Origin: an uncultured Clostridia bacterium
GTDB lineage: Bacteria > Bacillota > Clostridia > Christensenellales > UBA1242
NCBI GenBank assembly: GCA_944372585.1
Contig: CALVZQ010000008.1
Span: 1-49,792, forward strand
Reading direction: 5' to 3'
DNA length: 49,792 nucleotides
Under the pieces are notes generated by a model. It saw only the letters and a program-made list of their open reading frames with translations, did no database searches and was not told where the DNA came from. A program made the translations under genes and the position numbers. This document shows, one piece after another, positions 25,418 through 34,700 of the stretch (position 1 is the first letter of the stretch; each line of letters starts with the position of its first letter).

Positions 25418-26371
25418 ATGATGGAAATGGAAAAACCTAGAATCACTTGTGAAGAAACAGATGGTGGAAATTTTGCGAGATTTGTTGTTGAACCTCTTGA
25501 AAAAGGTTATGGAATCACTCTTGGAAACTGCATGAGAAGAACTCTTCTCTCATCACTTCCAGGCTCAGCTGTGATTGCTTTCAGAATCGCAGGTGTTGCA
25601 CATGAATTTTCAACAGTTCGTGGAATCACAGAAGATGTTGTTGACATTGTTTTGAATTTGAAAGGTTTGGCAGTTAAATGCTCAAATCAAGACAGAGATT
25701 TTGTGACATATTTAAGAATCAGGAAAAACACACCGGGAGAAGTTACTGCTAGAGATTTTGAACCAAATGACCAAGTTGAAGTTCTCAATCCAGATCTTCA
25801 CATTTGCACAATGGACGAAGGTGCAGTTTTGGATCTTGATGTCATGATCGGAAATGGTCGTGGATATGTTTCAAGTGAAGACAACAAAAACAAATATGAC
25901 AACATTGACTTTATTGCAGTTGACAGCATTTTCTCACCTGTTAAGAAAGTTAATTTCAATGTTGACACAACCAGAGTTGGACAAAGCATTGACTATGACA
26001 AATTGACTCTTGAAGTTACAACAAATGGAACAACAACTGCAAGAGAAATCGTTTCACTTGCTGGAAAAATCATCAATGAACATGTTAATTTGTTCATCGA
26101 ACTTTGCAGCGAAATGAGCGATATGTCAATTTTGGTTTCTAAAGAAGAAGATAAACAAGTGAAACTTATGGAACTTCCAATTGAAGAAATGGACCTCTCT
26201 GTTCGTTCTTACAACTGTTTGAAGAGAGCAGGTATCAACACTATTCAAGACCTTCTTAAAAAATCTAAGAGCGACATGTTTAAAGTTCGTAACCTTGGAG
26301 CAAAGTCTGTTGAAGAAGTTATCCAAAAACTTGAAAGTTATGGTTTCAGTCTTCGCAAAGATGAAGAATGA
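25418..26371 (+). CDS. rpoA: RNA polymerase subunit alpha
   Basis: The 317-residue alpha subunit scaffolds RNA polymerase. The N-terminal dimerisation domain has GYGITLGNCMRRTLLSSLPG (about 30-49). The C-terminal domain begins near 245 with LSVRSYNCLKRAGINTIQDL and recognises UP elements and activators. Start after AGGGGGA. Confidence 0.97.
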   Translation: MMEMEKPRITCEETDGGNFARFVVEPLEKGYGITLGNCMRRTLLSSLPGSAVIAFRIAGVAHEFSTVRGITEDVVDIVLNLKGLAVKCSNQDRDFVTYLRIRKNTPGEVTARDFEPNDQVEVLNPDLHICTMDEGAVLDLDVMIGNGRGYVSSEDNKNKYDNIDFIAVDSIFSPVKKVNFNVDTTRVGQSIDYDKLTLEVTTNGTTTAREIVSLAGKIINEHVNLFIELCSEMSDMSILVSKEEDKQVKLMELPIEEMDLSVRSYNCLKRAGINTIQDLLKKSKSDMFKVRNLGAKSVEEVIQKLESYGFSLRKDEE

Positions 26372-26400
26372 TTTTGAGAATTATAATTCATAAATGATCA

Positions 26401-26476
26401 ATGTTAACTTTTTGTTACAATTTTTATCAAATGATTGTTAACATAAACAAATAAAATTGGGCAAAGCCCTAAAAGG
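26401..26476 (+). promoter_or_regulatory. inverted repeat and leader hairpin before rplQ
   Basis: ATGTTAAC (26401-26408) and GTTAACAT (26437-26444) form an inverted repeat in the 114-base gap between rpoA and rplQ. A small hairpin GGGC-AAA-GCCC (about 26459-26469) then sits directly before AAAAGGAG, as at rpsM. No clear promoter boxes were found. Confidence 0.4.
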
Positions 26477-26485
26477 AGCGCTATT

Positions 26486-26995
26486 ATGGCTAACGATAAA
26501 TTAGGCAGACCATCAAAAGAAAGAAACGCAATGCTTCGTGGACAGGTTTCTTCTCTTCTTTGGAACGGCAAGATTGAAACAACTTTGGCAAAAGCTAAGT
26601 CAACTGCAAGATGTGCTGAAAAAATCATTACACTTGCAATCAATTCTTATGAAGACACTGTTAAAGTTGTTAAGGAAGTTAAGGGTGCTGACGGAAAGAA
26701 AACTAAGACAGAAGTTCTCAACGATGGACCAAAGAAACTTGCTGCAAGAAGAAAAATCATGAGCTATGTTTATGATTTGCAAGAACAAAGAAAACCTAAA
26801 GAATCTATCACTGCATATAAGGCACGTATTGAAGGAATCAATCACCCAATCATTGAAAAGATTTTCAATGTTTATGCGCCAAAATATGCTGAAAGAGCGA
26901 AAGCATCTGGTCAAGGTGGTGGCTACACACGAATCACAAAACTTGGACTTCGTCGTGGTGACGCATCAGAGATGGCTTTGGTGGAATTGGTATAA
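26486..26995 (+). CDS. rplQ: 50S ribosomal protein L17 with an internal insertion
   Basis: L17 sits at the tunnel exit. The start (KLGRPSKERNAMLRGQVSSLL) and end (GGGYTRITKLGLRRGDASEMALVEL) are canonical. The protein is 169 residues, about 50 more than the usual 116-120, with extra Lys-rich and helical sequence at about 62-115. It is the last gene of the alpha operon and is followed by a terminator. Confidence 0.95.
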   Translation: MANDKLGRPSKERNAMLRGQVSSLLWNGKIETTLAKAKSTARCAEKIITLAINSYEDTVKVVKEVKGADGKKTKTEVLNDGPKKLAARRKIMSYVYDLQEQRKPKESITAYKARIEGINHPIIEKIFNVYAPKYAERAKASGQGGGYTRITKLGLRRGDASEMALVELV

Positions 26996-27013
26996 TTTTG
27001 AAATTTAAAAATT

Positions 27014-27040
27014 CTTCCAATATTTATTGGAAGTTTTTTT
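27014..27040 (+). terminator. alpha operon terminator
   Basis: CTTCCAA (27014-27020), TATTTA loop, TTGGAAG (27027-27033) and seven T. Confidence 0.85.
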
Positions 27041-27308
27041 ATTATTAATAAAAAAATAAATTAAAATTAATTGTTTTTAATTAAAATTAATTATTTTATT
27101 TGCATTTTTATTATTTTTTTAAATTATTTAAAAATTAAATAATAAAAATTAAATAATGAAAATTCTAGATGTTGCTAAGTTACGGCGTTGTAGCGATTGA
27201 AATTTTAAATTAAAATTATAAAAAATAATTAATTTAATAATTAAATTTAATTTATATTTAAAAAATATATTTTATTATTAAATTTTTGGAGAAAATTAGT
27301 GATAAATC
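27041..27308 (+). other. extremely AT-rich leader with one GC-bearing island
   Basis: There is no gene here. Apart from 27164-27200 the sequence is almost only A and T, with many ATTAA/TTAAT repeats able to fold on themselves. The island holds TTGCTA (about 27172-27177) and TAGCGA (about 27191-27196), which can pair around a loop containing AGTTACGGCG. Sitting upstream of pnuC, it could be a small riboswitch; NAD+-sensing RNAs are known before pnuC in other Firmicutes. I cannot confirm the class. Confidence 0.4.
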
Positions 27309-28103
27309 ATGGAAAAAATTAAAAAAATATTTAAATTTTTCACACCTTATGAATATTGTTGGTTTATTAGCATAACCATTTTGGCTTTTGTGTTTGCATT
27401 TCTGTTTCCAGAAGAGGATATTGGCGGAGTAAACGGAAAAGTCATTATGGCATTATATCTTGTTGATATTTTCAGCAATATATTATGCGAACTTTTGATT
27501 TCCAAACAAAGCAAATGGAACTTTATGGTTTCTCTTGTTGTTGAATTTACGGAGATTGCCATTTGCATTGTTTGTGCATATCGTTTTGCAACAATGGCGG
27601 CAACAATCTTTTTTTGGATACCTATCGACATCATCAGTTTCTTTATGTGGAACAGACACAAAGATGTTGAAGATGAAAAAATTACAGAAGTAATAAGACT
27701 GAAAGGCTGGCAAGAAATTCTTGTGATTGTTGGCATTGTTGTTTGGACTGTTGTGATTGGCTTTCTTTTGACTTTGATTGATGTTGAAGAAGGAATATTG
27801 TCTGACAATCCTGTGATGGAAAAAGTTGTTTGTTATGTTGATGCTTGTTGCAGTGCCGCCGGAATTGCGAATGGACTTTTCATTTTGTTTAGGTATCGGG
27901 AGCAATGGATTGCATGGTACATTGCAACATTTTGCGAAGTTGCAATAAACATCATTTCAGGGCAGTGGGTGCTTTTGGTTTTGAAGTTTGGATTTTTGAC
28001 AAACACTACTTACGGATACATTATGTGGACAAAGAGCATCAGACACAATGAAGAGGACTACACGCATAGAAAAATTATGAAAGTTTTGAAGGCAGAACTT
28101 TAA
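27309..28103 (+). CDS. pnuC: PnuC-like nicotinamide riboside transporter
   Basis: The 264-residue membrane protein has about seven helices. Recognisable PnuC features are a helix with NILCELLISKQSKWNF, FFWIPIDIISFFMWNRH (about 101-117) and YREQWIAWYI with a final TTYGYIMWTKS. PnuC imports nicotinamide riboside by facilitated diffusion for NAD synthesis. The nearest GGAG lies 17 bases from the ATG, so initiation may be inefficient or leader-controlled. It has a long AT-rich leader. Confidence 0.88.
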   Translation: MEKIKKIFKFFTPYEYCWFISITILAFVFAFLFPEEDIGGVNGKVIMALYLVDIFSNILCELLISKQSKWNFMVSLVVEFTEIAICIVCAYRFATMAATIFFWIPIDIISFFMWNRHKDVEDEKITEVIRLKGWQEILVIVGIVVWTVVIGFLLTLIDVEEGILSDNPVMEKVVCYVDACCSAAGIANGLFILFRYREQWIAWYIATFCEVAINIISGQWVLLVLKFGFLTNTTYGYIMWTKSIRHNEEDYTHRKIMKVLKAEL

Positions 28104-28137
28104 CGGTCTGTCTTTTTCATTTTTTTATACTTATGCA

Positions 28138-28152
28138 TATATAACAAATATG
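28138..28152 (+). promoter_or_regulatory. leaderless promoter of murB
   Basis: A TATATA -10 box (28138-28143) ends six bases before the murB ATG (28150). No Shine-Dalgarno exists in that gap. The -35 is weak (TTTTCA near 28114). Confidence 0.5.
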
Positions 28153-29016
28153 TTTGAAGAATTTGAATGTTTGGAAAATGTGGAACTGTCAAATTATTCC
28201 ACAATGCGAACTGGTGGCAAGGCAAAATATATTGTCTTTCCAAAAAATGTTAAAGAATTGCAGAAAATTTTGAAAATAATCAAAAAAAACAAGCAAAAAT
28301 ACTGCATTTTTGGAAATGGCAGTAATATTCTTTTTAAAGATGAGGGTTTTGATGGCGTTTTGATTAATCTCAAACACTTTAACAAATTTGAAGTCTTTGG
28401 AGAAAGTGTTTATGTTGGTGCAGGCATAAATCTTTTTTATCTGAATCAACTTTTGCAAAAAAACGGTTTGAGTGGTTTAGAATGGTCATATGGCATACCT
28501 GCAACATTGGGTGGACTTGTGGTGAACAATGGTGGTTGTTTTGGCTACGAGATTGCAGATTTTGTTGAAGAAGTTTTTGTTTTGAAAGGATTGAAAGTTT
28601 TGGTATTAAATCGGTCTGAACTTGAATTCTCCTATAGAAATTCAAGTTTAAAACACAAATATATCGTTCTGAGTGCTAAATTGAAATTAAAACACGAAAA
28701 TCCTGAAGTTATAAAAGCAAAGATGATTGACTATCTTGAAACAAAACGAAAAAATCAACCATGTGAATATCCGTCACTTGGAAGCATCTTTAAAAAGATA
28801 AATGGTAAGGAAATTTTATACCCTGCCAAATTGATTGACAATTTGGGGTTGAAAGGTGTTAAAATAGGGGGAGCAGAAGTTTCCAAAAAGCACGCGGGAT
28901 TCTTAATCAATGTTGGTGGGGCAACCAGCAGAGATGTTGAAGCTTTGATCGTGTTTTTGGAAAGCAAATTGGCAGAAATTGGAGTGTTTCCAGAGCGGGA
29001 AATTGAAATTTTGTAA
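28150..29016 (+). CDS. murB: UDP-N-acetylenolpyruvoylglucosamine reductase
   Basis: MurB (288 residues) reduces the enolpyruvyl group to make UDP-MurNAc for peptidoglycan. The FAD domain shows NYSTMRTGGKA, GNGSNIL (about 56-62) and YGIPATLGGLVVNNGGCFG. The catalytic Ser is in PSLGSIFK (about 216) and the final Glu near 285 in EREIEI. It matches the short IIB type of Firmicutes. It appears leaderless, and heads a run of housekeeping genes. Confidence 0.95.
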   Translation: MFEEFECLENVELSNYSTMRTGGKAKYIVFPKNVKELQKILKIIKKNKQKYCIFGNGSNILFKDEGFDGVLINLKHFNKFEVFGESVYVGAGINLFYLNQLLQKNGLSGLEWSYGIPATLGGLVVNNGGCFGYEIADFVEEVFVLKGLKVLVLNRSELEFSYRNSSLKHKYIVLSAKLKLKHENPEVIKAKMIDYLETKRKNQPCEYPSLGSIFKKINGKEILYPAKLIDNLGLKGVKIGGAEVSKKHAGFLINVGGATSRDVEALIVFLESKLAEIGVFPEREIEIL

Positions 29017-29037
29017 AAAAAAGGAGAATTTTGGGTC

Positions 29038-29496
29038 ATGAATAAGTGGGACAAGCGTTTTATGGAACTTACTGAACAAATTGCAACATGGTCAAGCTGT
29101 TTGAGAAGACAAGTTGGTGCGGTTATTGTGAAAGATAAAAGAATTATGACAACGGGGTATAATGGTGCACCTGCTGGTGTTCAAACCTGTGTTGAAAAAG
29201 GAAAGTGTCTGAGAGAAGAATTACATATCCCAAGTGGAACGCACGCTGAAACTTGTTATGCGGCCCATGCTGAACAAAATGCGATTATTCAGGCTGCAAA
29301 AGAGGGAATAAGTCTGAAAGGTTGCAAACTTTATTGCACACATCAGCCCTGTGTTGTTTGCGCAAAAATGATAATTAATGCTGGAATTAAGGAAGTTATA
29401 TATAAGGAAGGTTACCCAGATGCGTTCTCTGTTGAAATATGCAATGAGGCCGGGGTTAAACTTACAAGATTTGATGAATTAGACAAAAAGGATTGA
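29038..29496 (+). CDS. comEB: dCMP deaminase
   Basis: The 152-residue zinc enzyme deaminates dCMP to dUMP for thymidylate synthesis. It has the zinc motif HAEQNAI (about 77-83, catalytic Glu) and PCVVCAKM (about 103-110), plus a second zinc cluster typical of ComEB (Cys near 43 and 49, His near 70). The start follows AAAAAGGAG. It overlaps nearly with dtd (TGATATG). Confidence 0.93.
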   Translation: MNKWDKRFMELTEQIATWSSCLRRQVGAVIVKDKRIMTTGYNGAPAGVQTCVEKGKCLREELHIPSGTHAETCYAAHAEQNAIIQAAKEGISLKGCKLYCTHQPCVVCAKMIINAGIKEVIYKEGYPDAFSVEICNEAGVKLTRFDELDKKD

Positions 29497-29497
29497 T

Positions 29498-29938
29498 ATG
29501 AAAGCGGTTATTCAAGTTGTTGGCAATGCATCACTCTCTGTTGGTGACAAAATTGTTTCAAAAATTGGGAAAGGAATGGTTGTTTATTTTTGTGTTGAAA
29601 AAGGTGATAATGAAGAAAAATTGCCTTTTTTTGCAAAAAAATTGGCAAATTTACGCATTTTTCCTGATGAAAATGGAAAAACAAACCTTTCTGTTAAAGA
29701 TATTGGTGGAGAGATTTTGCTTGTTTCACAATTCACTTTGGCTGGAGATTGTGAACACGGCAATCGTCCTAGTTTTATTTCGGCTGAACTTCCAGAAAGA
29801 GCTAATGAGTTCTATTTGAAATTGGCAAAAATGCTTGAAGAAGATTATCTTTTGCCTGTCAAATTGGGTGTTTTTGGTGCAGATATGACAATTCTGCAGG
29901 AAAACAAAGGACCTTTTACGATAATTTTGGACAAATAA
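29498..29938 (+). CDS. dtd: D-aminoacyl-tRNA deacylase
   Basis: Dtd (146 residues) removes D-amino acids from tRNA. The motif SQFTLAGD (about 78-85) corresponds to the family's SQFTL, and NKGPFT (about 137-142) carries the Gly-Pro cross-subunit motif, with Phe in place of the more usual Val. Standard length, forms a dimer. One base separates it from comEB, so they are coupled. Confidence 0.95.
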   Translation: MKAVIQVVGNASLSVGDKIVSKIGKGMVVYFCVEKGDNEEKLPFFAKKLANLRIFPDENGKTNLSVKDIGGEILLVSQFTLAGDCEHGNRPSFISAELPERANEFYLKLAKMLEEDYLLPVKLGVFGADMTILQENKGPFTIILDK

Positions 29939-29983
29939 CTCTCACACTGTTTTTGATAATTTTTTATAAAACCTTATGGATAG

Positions 29984-30012
29984 TTGTAAAAAAACGGCAA
30001 AACTGATAAAAT
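29984..30012 (+). promoter_or_regulatory. promoter of the PHP-whiA-dnaE-pfk operon
   Basis: TTGTAA (29984-29989), 17-base spacer, TAAAAT (30007-30012), then AAGGAG before the ATG at 30031. Confidence 0.75.
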
Positions 30013-30030
30013 AACACTAAGGAGTTTTTT

Positions 30031-30795
30031 ATGCTTTTATACGGAGATTATCACACACATTCAACCTATTCCAGAAATCGACATGGAAAGGGAACGGTTT
30101 TGGAAAATGCATCTGTTGCAGCAGACAAGGGGCTCAAACAAATTGCAATCACAGACCATGGATTTAATCATGAATTTTTTGGAATCAGAAGAAAAAATAT
30201 ACCAAGTTTGCAGGAAGATATTTTGAATGCAAAAGAAATCACTGGTGTTGACATTTTGCTTGGAGTGGAAGCAAATCTTATTTCGCTTGACGGAGATGTT
30301 GATGTCAGAGAAGAAGACTATGAATTTTTGGATATTTTTTTGATGGGATATCACAAAATGGTGCACACAAGTTCTATGAAAGACAAATTTTTGCTTTGTT
30401 GGGCAAACAATATTGGCAAAATTTTCGGCGAGAGCAAAGAGAGAACAAATCGAAACACAACAGCACTTTTGAAAGCGCTTGACAAATATCCAATTGATGT
30501 CATCACTCATTTGAATTATGGTTTTCAAACAGATACAATCGCCATTGCAAAAATGGCGAAACAAAAAGGCATTTATGTTGAACTGAATGGAAAGAGAATC
30601 AATTTCACTGAAGATGAAATTCGCACTATGACTGCCGAAGGAGTGAAGTTTATTGTCAACTCTGATGCCCACACTCCAGACAGAGTTGGTGAAGTTAATA
30701 ATGGGTTGAATTTGATTTACAAATATGACATTCCACTTTCTCAGGTTGTCAACATTGATAAATTGCCAAAATTTCACAAGAAAAGAGGGAATTAA
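30031..30795 (+). CDS. PHP-domain phosphoesterase
   Basis: The 254-residue protein is a stand-alone PHP hydrolase of the YcdX type. Metal ligands are visible: DYHTHSTYS (7-15), TDHG (about 41-44), a Glu in GVEANL, His near 111, His in THLNYG and the final NSDAHTPDR (about 211-219). Substrate is likely a phosphate ester; histidinol phosphate is possible but not shown, as no his genes are near. It is first in the whiA-dnaE operon. Confidence 0.88.
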   Translation: MLLYGDYHTHSTYSRNRHGKGTVLENASVAADKGLKQIAITDHGFNHEFFGIRRKNIPSLQEDILNAKEITGVDILLGVEANLISLDGDVDVREEDYEFLDIFLMGYHKMVHTSSMKDKFLLCWANNIGKIFGESKERTNRNTTALLKALDKYPIDVITHLNYGFQTDTIAIAKMAKQKGIYVELNGKRINFTEDEIRTMTAEGVKFIVNSDAHTPDRVGEVNNGLNLIYKYDIPLSQVVNIDKLPKFHKKRGN

Positions 30796-31757
30796 TGAGT
30801 TTTTCTAGAGAATCAAAAGAAGAGATTTTGAAGACAGAAATTGAGGACGATACCGCCGCTCTGTCTTTTTTGTCTGGACTTATTCACTCTTGTGGAGAAA
30901 TTGAAAAGATTAACAACAAAATTTTTATTAAAATTGTTTCTGATGTTGAGAAATTGTTTGCTTATTGCCAAAAAATAATCAAACGACTTTATGGTGATGA
31001 CATTCAGCCAGAAGTTTCTGAGAACTACAACATTAACAAAAACACTTTCTATGAAATTTCCTTTGAAGTTGAAAAATTTAAGCAGTTGCTTCTTGATGTT
31101 GGAGTCATTGACTTTTCTGATGGACTGACTTTCAATTTTGAAATTGACAAGAATCTGCTTCATGAAGATGAAACAAGAAGAGCGTTCATCAAAGGAGTTT
31201 ATATTGGTGCAAGTACTTCAAGCATCAAACTTTCAGCTGATACGACGCAAAGTTGTGGTTCGGGTTATCACTTGGAGTTTGTTTCTCGAAGCCACAATTT
31301 TCTGTTGGAGTTTTCCAGCATTTTGGCGGAATATAACATCATTGGAAAGATTTTTGAGAGAAAAAATTCTTATGTGCTTTACATCAAAGACGTCAACACC
31401 ATTCAAGATTTGTTGGCTCTTGTTGGTGCAAATGAGAGCGTGTTGAAACTCAGCAATGAAATTGTCACGAGAGAACTTAGAAACAAGGTCAACAGGCAAG
31501 TTAATTGCATAAACGCAAACATCAACAAGACAGTTGAAGCAAGTTTGAAGCAAGTTAATGCAATCAACACCATAATCAACACGATTGGACTGGAAAGTTT
31601 GCCTGAAGATTTGCAAGAAGTCGCAGTTTTGAGACTGGCAAATCAAGAAGAAAGTTTGGACGAGTTGTTGAAATTGTCCACAATCAAACTCACTAGGTCT
31701 GGACTCAATCACAGATTTAGAAAACTTATTAAAATTGCTAACGCTTTGGAGGAATAA
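30795..31757 (+). CDS. whiA: transcription regulator WhiA
   Basis: WhiA (320 residues) is a DNA-binding protein with an N-terminal LAGLIDADG-like fold and a C-terminal helix-turn-helix. MSFSRESKEEIL at the start, RRAFIKGVYIGASTSSI (about 124-140) and the C-terminal SLDELLKLSTIKLTRSGLNHRFRKL identify it. It affects cell division and chromosome segregation in Firmicutes. The usual neighbours rapZ and yvcK are absent. Start and end both overlap neighbours by TAATG. Confidence 0.95.
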   Translation: MSFSRESKEEILKTEIEDDTAALSFLSGLIHSCGEIEKINNKIFIKIVSDVEKLFAYCQKIIKRLYGDDIQPEVSENYNINKNTFYEISFEVEKFKQLLLDVGVIDFSDGLTFNFEIDKNLLHEDETRRAFIKGVYIGASTSSIKLSADTTQSCGSGYHLEFVSRSHNFLLEFSSILAEYNIIGKIFERKNSYVLYIKDVNTIQDLLALVGANESVLKLSNEIVTRELRNKVNRQVNCINANINKTVEASLKQVNAINTIINTIGLESLPEDLQEVAVLRLANQEESLDELLKLSTIKLTRSGLNHRFRKLIKIANALEE

Positions 31758-34700
31758 TGGGAGATTTTGTTCATTTGCATGTTCACACTGAGTTTTCACT
31801 TTTGGACGGTATTGCCAGAATCAACAAATTGGTCGACATAACAAAAGAAAGAGGCTACAGTGCGGTTGCAATCACTGACCACGGAAATATGTATGGAACT
31901 TTGCAGTTTTTTGAAGAGTGTGTCAAGGCCGGAATTAAGCCTATCATAGGCTGTGAATTTTATATTTGTCATGATTTACATAAAAAACAGGGGAAAGATG
32001 ACATTGGTCATATTATTTTGCTTGCCAAGAACAATAAGGGTTATCACAACCTTATGAAATTGAACGAAATCGCCTTTTGTGATGGATTTTATTATAAACC
32101 TAGAATTGACTATGAGACTCTTGCCCAACACAGCGAAGGAGTCATCTGCCTTTCGGCTTGTCTTGCTGGACACATTCCTTCTCTCATTATGCAAAGAAGA
32201 TTTGACGAAGCCGATGCATTGGCTCTCAAACTGAAAGGAATGTTTGCTGAAGGAGATTTCTATCTGGAAATTCAAAATCACAACATTCCAGAGCAGAAGA
32301 TTGTCAATCAATATTTGGCAGAGATGTCAAAAAAATTCAACATCAAAATGGTGGCGACAAACGATGTGCATTATCTTTACAAAGAAGATGCTGAAATGCA
32401 AGATGTTTTGATGTGTGTTCAGATGGGGAAATATCTTGACGACACAGACAGATTGAAATTTTCAACTGACGAATTCTATTTGAAAACTTATGAAGAAATG
32501 ATGGACGCAATGCAAGGTTTTGAGGAAGCGGTTGCAAACACCGTTGAAATTGCAGAAAAATGCGAAGTTGTCATTCGAACAAAATCTTTGGGAGAGATTC
32601 CTTTTGTTGATGCAAAATATAAGTTGCCAGCATCAAAAAACTATATTCCAGTTTACACCACTTCCACTGGGGAAGAGCCTTATGAGTTTCTGAAAAGAAT
32701 TTCTTATGAAGGTTTATATAAAAATTATAAGAAAGTCACACAAGATTTGATCGACAGACTTGAAATGGAACTTCAAATCATCAAGGAGCAGGGTTTTGTT
32801 GAATATTTCTTGATTGTGTGGGATTACATTCATTATGCCGAGAGTCAAGGGATCCCTGTTGGACCAGGAAGGGGAAGCGGAGCCGGAAGTTTGGTTGCAT
32901 ACTGCTCGGGAATCACTAAGATTGACCCAATCAGATATAGTTTGTTCTTTGAAAGATTCATCAACAAAGAACGTGTTTCCATGCCAGATTTTGATGTGGA
33001 TTTTTGTATGGACAGACGTGGAGAAGTTATTGAATATGTCAAAAGAAGATATGGTGTTGATCATGTTGCCGGCATTGGAACTTTTGGTTGTATGCAAGCG
33101 AAAAATGCCATCAGAGATGTTGCAAGAGTTCTCAGGACTCCAAACCCAGACGTGATGAAAATCACAAAACTTATTCCAAGCAAATTGCCTGATGGAATCA
33201 AAAAACCTCCAGTTTTGAAGTATTATTTCGGAACGACTGGAAAACCAGAAAATGACAAGTACATAATTCCAGAGTTGAGAGAACTTTATGACAATGATGA
33301 AAACATCAAAAGAATTGCTGACATGGCCATCAAACTTGAGGGAGTCCCAAGAAACACATCTCAGCATGCTTGTGGTGTTTTGATTGCTCCAGAACCTGTG
33401 GCAAATTTTGTGCCTGTTGCAAAAACCGACAACGAACGTGTGACACAATACAGCATGATTGAACTTGAACATCTCGGTCTTTTGAAAATGGACTTTTTGG
33501 GGTTGAGAACCTTGACGGACATCAAAAAGGCTTGTGATTATATCTATCAAAACTATGGCAAAAAAATTGATTTTTATAATATGTCATACGATGATCCAAA
33601 AGTTTTTGAAATGCTTGCTGAAGGAAAAACCGATGCTGTTTTCCAACTTGAAAGTGCCGGTTTTAAGAAGTTTATGAAAGAACTTAAACCAACCTGTTTG
33701 GAAGATATCATCGCGGGAGTTTCTCTTTATCGTCCAGGGCCTATGGACTCGATTCCTAAGTTTGTCAGAAACAAACAAAATCCCGATGAGGTTGTCTATG
33801 ATGATCCTTGCCTTGAGAACATTTTGGACGTAACTTATGGTTGCATTGTCTATCAAGAACAGGTTATGAAGATTGTTCAAGTTATGGGTGGTTACAGTTT
33901 GGGACAGGCTGACAACATTCGTCGTATCATGGGTAAGAAACAGGTTGATAAGATTGACAAAGAAAGAGAAAAATTTATCTATGGCTGGGAGGACCCCGAA
34001 GGTAAAAAGAGTATTCCTGGTGCTGTCAAGCTTGGGCATGATGCGAAAGTTGCTGACAAAATTTTCAACGAAATGAAAGAATTCGCAAAATATGCTTTCA
34101 ACAAATCACACGCCGCTGCCTATGCTCATGTGACGTATCAAACGGCATATTTGAAGTGCTACTATGAAACAGAGTTTATCACTGCAATTTTGAATGACAG
34201 AATCACCAACGCCGACGATTTGAAAAAATATGTTTCTTTCGCAAGGAGTGAAGGTATTGAGGTGTTGCCACCTGATATAAACAAAAGTTTGACATATTTC
34301 AATGTTGAGAACAAATCAATTCGCTTTGGACTTGGTGGACTGAAACACGTTGGAACAGCAGTTACTGACAACATAATCAAAGAAAGGGAACAAAATGGGC
34401 TGTTTAAGAGTTTTGATGATTTTATCAGCCGTGCTGTTCAGGTTGGCGTGAACAAAAAAGCCATTGAATGTTTGATTTTGAGTGGTGCTTTCGATTGTTT
34501 TGGATATGCTCGTTCTCAATATATGGCTGTTTACGAAAAATTGGTTGAAAGAGCAATAAAGGATAAAAAGAGCAACCAACTTGGACAAATTTCTTTCTTT
34601 GGGGAAGATAAGATTGTTGACACAACGGACTATCCAGACATTAAAGAATTTAACAAAAAAACACTGCTTAAATATGAGAGAGACATAATTGGGGTCTATA

